A stretch of DNA of 64,000 nt from Bacteroidota bacterium (GCA_028408365.1 JAOOLD010000004.1:1-64000), one strand, 5' to 3'; shown: positions 52,899 to 63,542, counted from the stretch's first letter. Notes: generated from the letters alone by a model not told the origin. Made by a program: numbers and translations.

Positions 52899-55868
52899 AT
52901 GAGTAATAAAAAAACATATTGGAAAGGTGTTGCTCAATTAGAGAGTAAGGAGTTTGCAAATGAGATTGCAAGTAATGAATTTTCAGAGCATTTGCCAGTA
53001 AACGATTTTTTAAAAGAAAAGAAAACATTAGAAGAATCATCAACAAGCAGAAGAGATTTTTTAAAATTTATGGGTTTTACAACTGCAGCAGCGACTCTTG
53101 CAGCATGCGAAACGCCTGTAGTCAAATCAGTACCTTACCTAATCAAGCCAGATGAGATCATTCCTGGAGTTCCCAATTTTTACGCAACAACTATCTATGA
53201 TGGAAGAGACTATGCCAGTGTGCTTGTTAAAACTAGAGAAGGTAGGCCAATTAAAATTGAAGCAAATCAAAGCAGTACAAGTGCAAGAAGCCAAGCTACA
53301 ATATTATCATTCTATGATTCAAATAGAGCTAAGGAGCCTATGTATGGTGGTAAATCTATCTCCTGGTCAAAATTAGATAGACAAATTAGACAAAACCTTA
53401 GTGAGGTCAAGGACAAAAAAATAGTACTATTAACAACTTCTGTAATAAGTGAAACTACTTTAAATTTAATAAAGAAGTTTAGTTCTAAATATTCAAATTT
53501 TGAGCATATAATGTATGACTCTGTTGCTTATGATGCAATACTAGATGCAAATCTTGAGAGTTTTGGACAACGAGTAGCTCCAAAATATCACTTTGACAAA
53601 AGTGATGTAATTGTATCTTTTGGAGCAGACTTTCTTGGAAATTGGCTGTCTCAAGATTACTCTAAAGATTATGTAAATGGCAGAAACCCTAAGAACGGAA
53701 AAATGTCAAGGCATTTTCAAATTGAGACTAATATGTCACTCAGTGGTGCGAATGCTGATAAAAGAATACTAATCAAACCATCCGAGCAAGCTTATCTTAT
53801 TTCCAACTTGTATAGAGCATTAATTGGTACTGATCAGATTGATGAAAGACTAAAAGATGTTTATCTAAACCTTAAAAAATCAAAATCTTCGATTGTTATA
53901 ACTGATAGTACAAACAAAGAAGTGCAATTAATTGTCAATGCAATCAATCATAGACTAGGCAATTACAAAAAAACGATAAATATCAATAATCCTTGTTTTT
54001 TGAAAAAAGGTAAAACTGATGATTTAAAGCAATTAGTGAAAGAAATGAATAGCGGAAATGTACAAGTTCTAATTACAAACGGTGTTAATCCTGTTTATAA
54101 TTATGAAAATTCAAAGAAATTTGTTTCAGCATTAAATCAGGTTGAGACATTTATTTCTTGTTCACTTTATAACGACGAGACCTCTTCTTTAGCTGATTAT
54201 CTATGTCCACTTCATCACAATCTTGAAAGTTGGGGTGATGCAAATCCAAGTCTAAACACATACACTTTGATGCAGCCTACAATAGCACCCTTGTTTGATA
54301 CAAGGCAGTTTGAGACTAATTTACTTTCATGGGCTGATGAGAGCAAAGACTTTCACAAATATTTGAAGAATTACTGGAGTAATAAGGGAATTGATTGGAA
54401 CAAAGCTCTGCACGATGGTTATTTTAAGTTCAACCAGTCAATTAATGCAGCTAGCTATAGAAAATCAAATCTTCGAAATTTTGAAAAAGTTGATGATAAT
54501 CGCCTAGAGCTATGCCTATATGAAAAAATAGGTCTTGGAGATGGGGCTTTAGCCAACAATCCATGGTTACATGAATTGCCTGATCCAATCACAAGGACGA
54601 CTTGGGACAATTATGTTACCATTTCGGCATCAACAGCAAGAGAATACGGTTTAATGAACAAAACTGTTGCTAACGGAGCATTGAACGGAAGTCTTATAAA
54701 TTTAAAAGCTGATGATGTAGAACTAAAAAATCTACCTGTCATTATTCAGCCTGGACAAGCTAAAGGAACAATTGGCATAGCACTTGGTTATGGAAGAAAA
54801 AAATCAGGTAAAGTTGGTGATGATGTTGGATTTAATGCTTTCCCACTAACTTCAAAAAAATATGTGGACATAGAATTAGCTGAAGGTGAGCATGAATTTG
54901 CTTGTATACAGCTACACCACACAATGATGGGAAGAGACATGGTGAAAGAGACTAATTTAGATAAGTACATAAAGAATCCTGGCTCTGGTAATTATAGAGA
55001 GAAATATTATACTTATAAAGGAAAACTACCTTCAGACCAAGTTTCGTTATACGAAGAACATGACTTAGAAACAGGACATTTTTGGAATCTTTCGATTGAC
55101 CTTACATCATGTACTGGCTGTGCTGAATGTGTAATAGCATGTCAAGCAGAAAACAATATACCAGTCGTTGGAAAAGAGGAAATGAGAAAAAGTAGAGATA
55201 TGCATTGGATGAGAATTGATAGATATTATTCATCTGAAATGACCAAAGAAAATGCTAAAAAACAAGACATATCTTCAATTAAAATGTATGCTCAAATGGA
55301 AGAGCCATCTGAAGATCCTGAAGTTGTTTTTCAACCTGTAATGTGTCAGCACTGCAATCATGCACCATGTGAGAATGTATGTCCTGTGGCTGCAACAACA
55401 CATAGTAATGAAGGACTGAATCAAATGACATATAACAGATGTATTGGTACAAGATATTGTGCTAACAACTGCCCTTATAAAGTAAGAAGATTTAATTGGT
55501 TCTTATATAGTGAAAATGATCAGTTTGATTATCACATGAATGATGATTTAGGTAAAATGGTTTTAAATCCTGATGTAGTTGTTAGGTCCAGAGGAGTTAT
55601 TGAGAAATGTAGCATGTGCATCCAAAAAATACAAGCATTAAAGCTTGAAGCAAAGAAAAACGGAGTAACAATAAAAGACAAAGATGCTCAGACTGTTTGT
55701 TCATCGGCATGCTCCACTAATTCAATAGTTTTTGGTGATGTTACTAACAAAGACAGCGAAGTATATAAACTAAGAAAAGATGATAGAGCATATGATTTAC
55801 TTGATCATTTAAATGTGAGGCCATCTGTATTTTATCAAACAAAAGTAAGAAACAAACAAAATGCATAA
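52899..55868 (+). CDS. actB: Alternative complex III subunit B, iron-sulfur/molybdopterin-like protein (ActB)
   Basis: The ATG at 52899 is chosen (a GTG at 52875 overlaps actA). The 989-aa protein has a Tat-like motif SRRDFLKFMGF ending LAAC. A molybdopterin oxidoreductase-like region without clear catalytic ligands follows. The C-terminal ferredoxin-like part has four Cys clusters (CTGCAECVIAC, CQHCNHAPCENVC, CIGTRYCANNC, CSMC plus CSSAC). In ACIII this subunit has lost the molybdopterin and holds the iron-sulfur wire. It overlaps actC by 8 nt. Confidence 0.94.
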   Translation: MSNKKTYWKGVAQLESKEFANEIASNEFSEHLPVNDFLKEKKTLEESSTSRRDFLKFMGFTTAAATLAACETPVVKSVPYLIKPDEIIPGVPNFYATTIYDGRDYASVLVKTREGRPIKIEANQSSTSARSQATILSFYDSNRAKEPMYGGKSISWSKLDRQIRQNLSEVKDKKIVLLTTSVISETTLNLIKKFSSKYSNFEHIMYDSVAYDAILDANLESFGQRVAPKYHFDKSDVIVSFGADFLGNWLSQDYSKDYVNGRNPKNGKMSRHFQIETNMSLSGANADKRILIKPSEQAYLISNLYRALIGTDQIDERLKDVYLNLKKSKSSIVITDSTNKEVQLIVNAINHRLGNYKKTININNPCFLKKGKTDDLKQLVKEMNSGNVQVLITNGVNPVYNYENSKKFVSALNQVETFISCSLYNDETSSLADYLCPLHHNLESWGDANPSLNTYTLMQPTIAPLFDTRQFETNLLSWADESKDFHKYLKNYWSNKGIDWNKALHDGYFKFNQSINAASYRKSNLRNFEKVDDNRLELCLYEKIGLGDGALANNPWLHELPDPITRTTWDNYVTISASTAREYGLMNKTVANGALNGSLINLKADDVELKNLPVIIQPGQAKGTIGIALGYGRKKSGKVGDDVGFNAFPLTSKKYVDIELAEGEHEFACIQLHHTMMGRDMVKETNLDKYIKNPGSGNYREKYYTYKGKLPSDQVSLYEEHDLETGHFWNLSIDLTSCTGCAECVIACQAENNIPVVGKEEMRKSRDMHWMRIDRYYSSEMTKENAKKQDISSIKMYAQMEEPSEDPEVVFQPVMCQHCNHAPCENVCPVAATTHSNEGLNQMTYNRCIGTRYCANNCPYKVRRFNWFLYSENDQFDYHMNDDLGKMVLNPDVVVRSRGVIEKCSMCIQKIQALKLEAKKNGVTIKDKDAQTVCSSACSTNSIVFGDVTNKDSEVYKLRKDDRAYDLLDHLNVRPSVFYQTKVRNKQNA

Positions 55869-57246
55869 AGAGTCAAGGATAAGAGATCCGCTAATTGACG
55901 GTAATAAAACATTCCATGATATTACTGTTGAAGTTGCATATCCTGTTGAAGGAAAGGCTAACAAGTATTGGTGGATACTATTCGGATTATCCGTTATCCT
56001 CATGCTTTGGGGATTCGGTTGTATTGCATACACAATAGGAACAGGAATTGGTGTTTGGGGATTAAATAAAACAGTCAATTGGGCTTGGGATATAACAAAC
56101 TTTGTTTGGTGGATTGGTATTGGTCATGCAGGAACTCTTATTTCAGCGGTTCTTTTACTTTTTAGGCAAAAATGGAGAATGGCTATCAATAGGTCTGCAG
56201 AAGCAATGACAATTTTTGGGGTTATTCAAGCAGGATTGTTTCCATTAATCCACATGGGTAGACCATGGCTAGCATACTGGGTATTTCCAATTCCAAATCA
56301 ATATGGTTCGCTATGGGTTAATTTTAACTCACCTTTACTTTGGGATGTTTTTGCAATTTCAACATATCTAACCGTCTCAACTGTTTTTTGGTACATTGGA
56401 TTAATTCCAGATTTTGCAATGATTCGTGATAGAGTTAATGAAAAAATTAATCCCCTTAAGAAGAAATTATATTCTTTGTTATCTTTTGGATGGTCAGGAA
56501 GGGCCAAGCATTGGCAGAGATTTGAAGAGGTGTCACTTGTACTAGCGGGATTAGCTACTCCTTTGGTTTTTTCAGTTCATTCAATCGTATCAATGGACTT
56601 TGCTACTTCTGTTATCCCTGGCTGGCATACAACAATTTTTCCACCATACTTTGTATTGGGAGCACTTTTCTCTGGATTTGCAATGGTTGAAACACTTCTT
56701 ATAATTGTAAGAAAGGTTGTAAGTATGGAAGCCTATATCACTATAAAACATATAGAGTACATGAATGTAATTATCTTATTTACTGGCTCAATGGTCGGAA
56801 TTGCATATATCACTGAACTATTTATGGCATGGTACTCTGGAGTTGAATTTGAACAATATGCTTTCTTAAATAGAGCAACGGGCCCTTATTGGTGGGCATA
56901 TGCTAGTATGATGACCTGTAACGTCGTTATTCCGCAGCTTTATTGGATTTATAAGATAAGAACAAATATAATTGCAACTTTTATCTTATCAATCTTCGTA
57001 AATATAGGTATGTGGTTTGAAAGATTTGTAATTATAGTAACTTCTTTACACAGAGATTTTCTTCCATCAAGTTGGACTATGTTCTCTCCCACCTTTGTAG
57101 ATATAGGAATATTTCTTGGAACTATTGGTTTCTTCTTTGTGTTATTCTTGATGTATGCAAGAACTTTTCCTGTAGTTGCTCAGGCTGAGATGAAGACAAT
57201 TTTAAAATCATCAGGATCAGAATTTAAAAAAATAGAAAATGAATAA
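55861..57246 (+). CDS. actC: Alternative complex III subunit C, NrfD-like quinol-oxidising membrane protein (ActC)
   Basis: The 461-aa protein has about ten transmembrane helices and NrfD/PsrC features (GIGHAGTLISAVLLLFRQKWR, 'HMGRPWLAYWVFPIPNQ', 'VSMDFATSVIPGWHTTIFPP'). In ACIII this subunit holds the quinol site. It overlaps actB and actD by 8 nt each. Confidence 0.95.
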   Translation: MHKESRIRDPLIDGNKTFHDITVEVAYPVEGKANKYWWILFGLSVILMLWGFGCIAYTIGTGIGVWGLNKTVNWAWDITNFVWWIGIGHAGTLISAVLLLFRQKWRMAINRSAEAMTIFGVIQAGLFPLIHMGRPWLAYWVFPIPNQYGSLWVNFNSPLLWDVFAISTYLTVSTVFWYIGLIPDFAMIRDRVNEKINPLKKKLYSLLSFGWSGRAKHWQRFEEVSLVLAGLATPLVFSVHSIVSMDFATSVIPGWHTTIFPPYFVLGALFSGFAMVETLLIIVRKVVSMEAYITIKHIEYMNVIILFTGSMVGIAYITELFMAWYSGVEFEQYAFLNRATGPYWWAYASMMTCNVVIPQLYWIYKIRTNIIATFILSIFVNIGMWFERFVIIVTSLHRDFLPSSWTMFSPTFVDIGIFLGTIGFFFVLFLMYARTFPVVAQAEMKTILKSSGSEFKKIENE

Positions 57247-57772
57247 TAACATAGTTTACGCATTATACGATGATGATGATATCCTTTTAAATTCTGTCAA
57301 AAAGATGAAAGAAAAAAATCTAAATGTGAAAGAAGTTTATACTCCTTTTCCAGTTCATGGTCTTGACAAAGTTTTAGAACTAAAAGAAACAAGAATGGCT
57401 ATTACTGCTTTCATCTATGGATGTGTTGGGCTCATTTTTGGCTCTGTTTTAATCTACTATATTATGATTTCGGGAGAATATAAAAGTTGGCCAATGAATA
57501 TTGGAGGTAAACCCAACTTTACTTTTTTTAAGAACTTGCCATCATTTGTTCCTGTTTTATTTGAACTTACTGTTATGTTTGCGGGGCACTTAATGGCTCT
57601 AACATATTTTTACAGATGTAAGCTTTTTCCTGGTTCACAGGAAACTAGTCCCGACCCTAGAACCACAGACGATAAGTTTTTAGTTGAAATTGAACATGAA
57701 AATTTTAAAGAAGTTGAAAAATTTTTAAAAACTACAGGTGCAATAGAAATTAAAAAGAAAGATGATAAATAA
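57239..57772 (+). CDS. actD: Alternative complex III subunit D (DUF3341)
   Basis: The 177-aa protein has an N-terminal soluble part (VYALYDDDDILLNSVKK and VYTPFPVHGLDKVL), then two membrane helices (about 57-77 and 96-118) and a charged tail. This is the ActD/DUF3341 layout, a membrane-anchoring subunit of ACIII. Confidence 0.93.
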   Translation: MNNNIVYALYDDDDILLNSVKKMKEKNLNVKEVYTPFPVHGLDKVLELKETRMAITAFIYGCVGLIFGSVLIYYIMISGEYKSWPMNIGGKPNFTFFKNLPSFVPVLFELTVMFAGHLMALTYFYRCKLFPGSQETSPDPRTTDDKFLVEIEHENFKEVEKFLKTTGAIEIKKKDDK

Positions 57773-58328
57773 ATTAATTGCAATATTATTTTTTAGCATA
57801 ATCATTTCTGCATGTAACAATCAAAGCGGCTATGAGTATATGCCAAATATGTACAGGTCACCATCATTAGAGACATACTCAACAAATACATATTTTAAAG
57901 ATAGTATAAATGCTAGGCTTCCAGTTGAAGGTACGATAGCTAGAAATTATCTTTCTACTTTTTACTTTGATGGAGACTTGGAGGGGTATCTACAGTCTGG
58001 AAAATTTGCAAAAAACCCATTAGAGATTAATGAAAAGAATTTAAAAGAGGGAGAAGCATTATATGGCATGTTCTGTTCTCATTGTCATGGCCCTGAGGGT
58101 AACGGAGGTGGAAGTATCGGTCATCCAATTTATTCAAATATTCCTCATTATAATGACAAAAAGCAAATTAGAAGAACAGGAAAAACAATGTCTGAACTTA
58201 AAGCTGGGCATATTTTTCACTCAATAACTTATGGAGTAAATGCTATGGGGCCTCATTCTTCACAACTTAGCGAAGACGAAAGATGGAAATTAGTAATGCA
58301 TGTTCAAAAACTACAAAAATTAGAATAG
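57762..58328 (+). CDS. actE: Alternative complex III subunit E, lipoprotein monohaem cytochrome c (ActE)
   Basis: The 188-aa protein has a lipobox (FSIIISAC) and one haem motif, CSHCH, in the CSHCHGPEGNGGG region, with a later Met in YGVNAMGPHSSQL as likely axial ligand. The class I cytochrome c domain fits ActE, which carries electrons from ActA. It overlaps actD by 11 nt. Confidence 0.93.
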   Translation: MINKLIAILFFSIIISACNNQSGYEYMPNMYRSPSLETYSTNTYFKDSINARLPVEGTIARNYLSTFYFDGDLEGYLQSGKFAKNPLEINEKNLKEGEALYGMFCSHCHGPEGNGGGSIGHPIYSNIPHYNDKKQIRRTGKTMSELKAGHIFHSITYGVNAMGPHSSQLSEDERWKLVMHVQKLQKLE

Positions 58329-58332
58329 ATAA

Positions 58333-59523
58333 ATGTTTCAGCTAAATAAAAAATTATATTTTGCTTCAATCTCAATGATAGTATTAGGATTACTCTCATT
58401 AGTAATTGGATTCATGAGTGATGCTCATTCAACATGGACTAATTTACTGTTCAATAACTATTTTTTCCTTGGTATTTCTCTTTTTGCAGTAGTTTTTGTT
58501 GCTATACAATATGTAGCAGAGGCAGGATGGTCGACAGTATTTAAAAGAGTTCCTGAAGCTATGATGGCATTTTTGCCTTACGCAGGTATTATTATGCTAT
58601 TTATTGTTATCGCTGCTGTTATGCACTGGAACCATATCTATCATTGGTTAGAGCCTGGAATAATGGATCCAAATGAACCAAATTATGATAAAATAATTGC
58701 AGGTAAAGAACCTTACTTAAACGCACCTTTTTTTCTTATAAGGTCGATAGTATACGTCATTATTTGGATTTATTGTGCCAGAAAACTAAGACAGCTTTCT
58801 ATAAAAGGTGATCTTGAAGGAGATATTGGAGAACGATCATTTTTTAAAGGGTTAAGAGTTTCTGGATGGTTTTTAGTCTTTTTTGCGGTCACTTCATGTA
58901 TGGCATCTTGGGATTGGATTATGTCAATTGATACACACTGGTTTAGTACACTGTTTGGTTGGTATATATTTTCTGAGTGGGCAACAATAGGATTTACAAC
59001 AATTCTTTTAATTGCTCTTTTCTTGCAGAAAACAGGACACTTACCTGATTTAAATGATAGTCATATTCATGACTTAGGAAAATTCATTTTTGCCTTTTCA
59101 ATTGTATGGACGTACATGTGGTTCTCACAGTTTATGTTAATTTGGTATGCCAATATTCCTGAAGAAGTAACATACTTTATGCAACGTATAGAACAATCTA
59201 ACTATAGTTTTTTGTTCTGGTTTAGTATGGTAATCAATTTTGTTGTTCCGCTAATAATGCTAATGAGTAGAGATGCTAAAAGGAACAAAACTATACTTGT
59301 TATAGTCTCAACTATTATTTTAATAGGACACTGGATAAATTCTTATTTGTTATTTGCTCCTGGAACACTGTTTGAACACGGGCATTTAGGGCTACTTGAG
59401 GTTGGTGTATTTTTAGGTTTTATTGGGCTATTTATTCAGATTGTTTCCCGAACTTTGTCAAAAACTTCAGTTGTAATAAAGTCGCACCCTTATTTAGACG
59501 AAAGTAAAAACTTACATACATAA
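58333..59523 (+). CDS. actF: Alternative complex III subunit F, NrfD-like membrane protein (ActF)
   Basis: The 396-aa protein has about ten membrane helices, with MHWNHIYHWLEP, 'FFAVTSCMASWDWIMSIDTHWFST' (two parts: FFAVTSCMASWDW, IMSIDTHWFST), and TWMWFSQFMLIWYANIPEE-like segments (TYMWFSQFM, LIWYANIPEEV). It is the second NrfD-like subunit of ACIII and contacts the oxidase in known supercomplexes. It starts 4 nt after actE. Confidence 0.93.
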   Translation: MFQLNKKLYFASISMIVLGLLSLVIGFMSDAHSTWTNLLFNNYFFLGISLFAVVFVAIQYVAEAGWSTVFKRVPEAMMAFLPYAGIIMLFIVIAAVMHWNHIYHWLEPGIMDPNEPNYDKIIAGKEPYLNAPFFLIRSIVYVIIWIYCARKLRQLSIKGDLEGDIGERSFFKGLRVSGWFLVFFAVTSCMASWDWIMSIDTHWFSTLFGWYIFSEWATIGFTTILLIALFLQKTGHLPDLNDSHIHDLGKFIFAFSIVWTYMWFSQFMLIWYANIPEEVTYFMQRIEQSNYSFLFWFSMVINFVVPLIMLMSRDAKRNKTILVIVSTIILIGHWINSYLLFAPGTLFEHGHLGLLEVGVFLGFIGLFIQIVSRTLSKTSVVIKSHPYLDESKNLHT

Positions 59524-59528
59524 GCCAA

Positions 59529-60506
59529 ATGATTGAAAAAATTATATATGTTATAATGCCAATTGCAGTTGTAGCCTTATTGGTACAGATCACTAGAGTA
59601 ACTGAATTATTATCAAAGATCAATAAAGAAGAACCTAACAAGGTAACTACTAGAGACAATGATTTTCAAGGAAAGCTATATTTCATAGTTTTGATGGCCT
59701 TTATCATCTTCGTAATTTGGCAAATGATAGTTTGGGGACCTTTACTTCTTCCTGCTGCTAGCTCAGTTCATGGTGAGATAATTGATGGATTAATGAATTT
59801 CACAATGAATCTTATACTAATTGTATTTTTTGTATTAACACCATTACTCGGATTTTTTTTGTACAGGTACAGAGCAAAGGAAAGAAAATTCGCGTATTTC
59901 TACTCACATAATAACAAGTTAGAAATTGTTTGGACAATAATACCGGCTATTGTTTTAACTGGTGTAATAGTTTATGGACTTAGAGTTTGGGATCAGGCTA
60001 TGAACCCTGATTTAACAAATGCCTCAGTAGTTGAGGTTTATTCTAAACAATTTGGTTGGACAGCAAGATACTCTGGTGGTGACAATACATTAGGTAGTGC
60101 AAACTACAGATTAATACAAGGGCCAAATCAATTAGGTATAGATCTATCTGATTCTACATCTCATGATGATATAATCGTAAGAGAGGTACATTTAGTAAAA
60201 GACAAACCAGTATTATTAAAATTTAGATCTCAAGACGTTATTCATTCAGCTTTTATTCCACATTTTAGAGTTCAAATGAACTGTGTTCCAGGAATTACAA
60301 CACAATTTGGTTTTACCCCAACAAAAACAACATCTGAAATGAAAGCTCAAGAAGGTGAAGATTTTGAGTACATGCTTGTTTGTAATAAAATATGTGGTGG
60401 AGCACATTACAATATGGGTATGAAATTTATTGTTGAGAGCCAGGAGGAGTATGAGATGTGGCTTTCACAACAAAAAAACATAAAAAATACATTACTTACA
60501 TTATAA
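59529..60506 (+). CDS. coxB: Cytochrome c oxidase subunit II
   Basis: The 325-aa protein has an extra N-terminal helix, two further helices, then the periplasmic CuA domain. The copper ligands lie in HSAFIPHFRVQMN and CNKICGGAHYNMGM (two Cys, His and Met). It receives electrons from cytochrome c. It starts 5 nt after actF, making one act-cox operon. The extended N-terminus is usual in Flavobacteriia. Confidence 0.94.
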   Translation: MIEKIIYVIMPIAVVALLVQITRVTELLSKINKEEPNKVTTRDNDFQGKLYFIVLMAFIIFVIWQMIVWGPLLLPAASSVHGEIIDGLMNFTMNLILIVFFVLTPLLGFFLYRYRAKERKFAYFYSHNNKLEIVWTIIPAIVLTGVIVYGLRVWDQAMNPDLTNASVVEVYSKQFGWTARYSGGDNTLGSANYRLIQGPNQLGIDLSDSTSHDDIIVREVHLVKDKPVLLKFRSQDVIHSAFIPHFRVQMNCVPGITTQFGFTPTKTTSEMKAQEGEDFEYMLVCNKICGGAHYNMGMKFIVESQEEYEMWLSQQKNIKNTLLTL

Positions 60507-60515
60507 TCCAAAGTT

Positions 60516-62267
60516 ATGGCGGATCATCATCACAAAGAAACATTTTTAACTAAGTACGTCTTTTCACAAGATCACAAAATGATTGCAAAGCAGTTTCTAA
60601 TAACAGGAATGTTTATGGCTTTATTAGGAATGGCAATGTCCGCACTATTTAGAGTTCAGCTTGCAAATCCCGGAAAAGCTTACCCGATTCTTGAAACACT
60701 GCTAGGTAAATGGGCTCCTGGAGGAGTATTAGATCCAAATTTTTATCTTGCATTAGTAACAATGCACGGAACTATTCTCGTTTTTTGGGTTTTAACGGGG
60801 GGGTTATCAGGAACTTTTGCTAATTTTTTGATACCACTTCAAATAGGAGCAAGAGACATGGCATCAGGATTTATTAACATGTTATCATATTGGTTTTTTA
60901 ATCTAGCAACTATAGTGCTTATCTGGTCCTTATTTGTAGAGACAGGACCTGCTTCTGGAGGATGGACAATTTATCCACCACTAAGTGCATTACCTCAAGC
61001 AATGCCTGGTTCAGGTCTTGGTATGGATTTATGGTTAATTGCAATTGTGTTGTTTGTTGTTGGATCACTGCTTGGTGGATTAAATTATATTGTAACAATA
61101 TTAAACTTAAGAACTGTTGGTATGAGTATGCAAAGATTACCGTTAACTATATGGGCTCTTTTTGTTACTGCAATTCTTGGTGTTTTATCTTTTCCTGTTT
61201 TACTATCATGTGGATTGTTATTAATTTTTGATAGAACTTTTGGTACTTCTTTCTATTTATCTGATATAGTCATTGGTGGAGAGGCTCTTCATTATAGCGG
61301 TGGATCACCAATATTATTTGAGCACTTATTTTGGTTTTTAGGCCATCCCGAAGTTTATATAATTCTTTTACCTGCACTTGGTATTACCTCTGAAGTAATA
61401 TCAGTTAACTCAAGAAAACCAATATTTGGTTATAAAGCTATGGTTGCTTCACTGCTAGCCATTGGATTCTTATCATTTATTGTTTGGGGACATCATATGT
61501 TCTTGACCGGAATGGATCCATTCTTAGGTTCTGTATTCACATTTACAACGTTGCTGATAGCAATTCCGTCTGCTGTTAAAGTTTTTAATTTTTTAACAAC
61601 TCTTTGGAAAGGAAATATCAGGTTTACCACGGCGATGTTATTTGCTATTGGTACTGTTTCAACTTTTATCACTGGCGGTTTAACTGGAATTATTTTAGGT
61701 GACAGTGCACTTGACATCAATGTTCATGACACTTATTTTGTTGTTGGGCATTTCCATATTGTAATGGGGCTTTCTGCTATATATGGAATGTATGCGGGCG
61801 TATATCACTGGTTTCCTAAGATGTATGGTAGGATGATGAACAAGGGTCTTGGATATTTACACTTCTGGGGAACTTTTATTTGTGCTTATGGGGTATTCTT
61901 TCCTATGCATTTTTTAGGTTTAGCAGGACTTCCTAGAAGATACTATCAAAATAGTTCATTTCCGATGTTCGATGGCTTAGCAGATATAAATGCAGTAATC
62001 ACTTTTTTTGCACTTGCAGGAGCAGTTTTTCAATTCATTTTTATTTTTAATTTCTATTATAGTATTTTCAAAGGGACAAAAGCTAGCAAAAATCCTTGGC
62101 AGGCAAATACACTTGAGTGGACTACCCCAGTTGAAAGGATTCATGGAAATTGGCCAGGGGAATTACCAACTGTCCACAGATGGGCTTATGACTACTCAAA
62201 GCCTGGTGCGGATAAAGATTTTATACTTCAGACAGAACCTTTAAAAGAAGGAGAAGAAGAGCATTAA
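60516..62267 (+). CDS. coxA: Cytochrome c oxidase subunit I
   Basis: The 583-aa protein has about twelve helices. The haem and copper ligands lie in TMHGTILVFWVL, FWFLGHPEVYI (CuB His with cross-linked Tyr), WGHHMFLTG and HDTYFVVGHFHIVMG. The GHPEVYI motif is the A-type form with the D-pathway Glu. It reduces O2 and pumps protons. Subunit III and assembly genes are not in the window. Confidence 0.97.
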   Translation: MADHHHKETFLTKYVFSQDHKMIAKQFLITGMFMALLGMAMSALFRVQLANPGKAYPILETLLGKWAPGGVLDPNFYLALVTMHGTILVFWVLTGGLSGTFANFLIPLQIGARDMASGFINMLSYWFFNLATIVLIWSLFVETGPASGGWTIYPPLSALPQAMPGSGLGMDLWLIAIVLFVVGSLLGGLNYIVTILNLRTVGMSMQRLPLTIWALFVTAILGVLSFPVLLSCGLLLIFDRTFGTSFYLSDIVIGGEALHYSGGSPILFEHLFWFLGHPEVYIILLPALGITSEVISVNSRKPIFGYKAMVASLLAIGFLSFIVWGHHMFLTGMDPFLGSVFTFTTLLIAIPSAVKVFNFLTTLWKGNIRFTTAMLFAIGTVSTFITGGLTGIILGDSALDINVHDTYFVVGHFHIVMGLSAIYGMYAGVYHWFPKMYGRMMNKGLGYLHFWGTFICAYGVFFPMHFLGLAGLPRRYYQNSSFPMFDGLADINAVITFFALAGAVFQFIFIFNFYYSIFKGTKASKNPWQANTLEWTTPVERIHGNWPGELPTVHRWAYDYSKPGADKDFILQTEPLKEGEEEH

Positions 62268-62305
62268 CTTCGTAAGCATAACATAATTTAGCTAAATTAG
62301 CCTAT

Positions 62306-63334
62306 ATGAATGAGGAGCTAAATCCAAATATTGATAACTTTTCAAATGAGGATAAGGAATTTGAAAATGTTCTTAGACCTAAATTGTTCAACGATTTCAA
62401 AGGTCAAAATAACATTGTAGAAAATCTTAAAGTTTTTATTGAAGCTGCAAAAAAAAGAAATGAATCACTTGATCATGTACTGCTACATGGTCCTCCTGGT
62501 CTAGGTAAGACAACTTTAGCTAATATAATCGCAAATGAGCTTGGAGTTAATTTAAAGACAACTTCAGGACCAGTGTTAGATAAGCCAGGAGACTTAGCCG
62601 GGCTATTAACAAATTTAGAAGACAGGGACGTATTATTTATTGATGAAATACATAGACTAAATCCTGTAGTTGAAGAATATTTATATTCTGCTATGGAAGA
62701 CTTTCAAATTGATATTATGATTGAATCAGGCCCAAATGCCAGAACTGTACAGATTCAAATTAGTCCTTTTACATTAATTGGAGCAACAACGAGATCAGGA
62801 TTACTTACTGCTCCCTTAAGAGCAAGATTTGGAATCAAATCAAGACTAGAATATTATGATTCTAAATTATTGTCAAATATTGTAAACAGATCAGCAAAAA
62901 TTTTAGAGGTTCCAATAAATAGTAATGCAGCATTTGAAATTGCAGGTAGAAGCAGAGGGACTCCTAGAATTTCTAACTCACTGCTAAGAAGAGTTAGAGA
63001 TTTTGCACAAATCAAAGGAACCGGTGAAATTGATCTAAAGATTACAACCTATTCGCTTAAAGCACTAAATGTTGATCAGCATGGTTTGGATGAAATGGAT
63101 AATAGAATATTATCAACAATAATTGATAAATTTAATGGAGGACCAGTTGGTTTAACAACAATTGCAACGGCTGTAGGTGAGCAGGCTGGAACAATTGAAG
63201 AAGTATATGAGCCTTACCTTATTCAGCAAGGTTACTTAATGAGAACTCCAAGGGGAAGGCAAGCTACTGATTTGGCTTATAAGCACCTTGAGAGAGAATC
63301 AGGAGACCAATTACAAAAAGGACTATTTAGTTAA
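62306..63334 (+). CDS. ruvB: Holliday junction branch migration helicase RuvB
   Basis: The 342-aa protein has Walker A GPPGLGKT (62-69), Walker B IDEIH (112-116), sensor [18 protein letters not shown] and the C-terminal winged helix with '[20 protein letters not shown]'. It drives branch migration with RuvA. It is 38 nt after coxA. The last 4 nt overlap the small minus-strand ORF. Confidence 0.97.
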   Translation: MNEELNPNIDNFSNEDKEFENVLRPKLFNDFKGQNNIVENLKVFIEAAKKRNESLDHVLLHGPPGLGKTTLANIIANELGVNLKTTSGPVLDKPGDLAGLLTNLEDRDVLFIDEIHRLNPVVEEYLYSAMEDFQIDIMIESGPNARTVQIQISPFTLIGATTRSGLLTAPLRARFGIKSRLEYYDSKLLSNIVNRSAKILEVPINSNAAFEIAGRSRGTPRISNSLLRRVRDFAQIKGTGEIDLKITTYSLKALNVDQHGLDEMDNRILSTIIDKFNGGPVGLTTIATAVGEQAGTIEEVYEPYLIQQGYLMRTPRGRQATDLAYKHLERESGDQLQKGLFS

Positions 63335-63516
63335 TAAATAGAGTCGAAAACATCAATTATTATTTTTTTGTGGGTTGAAAAAAATGTTAATGCCCAAATT
63401 TTAAGTTTAATTGCATCATTTTTTTCAAGCCAGTTCATACTTTTTGTTAATTCTTTCTTGAACAGCAAAGAATCAAAACTGACTTTGGATAATATTTTTT
63501 TACAAAAATCTAACAT
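63331..63516 (-). CDS. Small conserved-looking hypothetical protein
   Basis: The 61-aa frame starts at an ATG at 63516 and ends on the ruvB stop. It contains [21 protein letters not shown] and a W-rich middle (MNWLEKN, IWALTFF), which resembles a short Bacteroidota protein family that I recall only by pattern. It is helical, with no signal peptide or membrane helix. It occupies the whole gap between ruvB and the next gene and has a fair ATG, so it is probably real, but no function is known. Confidence 0.6.
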   Translation of the reverse strand: MLDFCKKILSKVSFDSLLFKKELTKSMNWLEKNDAIKLKIWALTFFSTHKKIIIDVFDSIY

Positions 63517-63542
63517 AAATCTATAACGAAAAATCTTAATAA

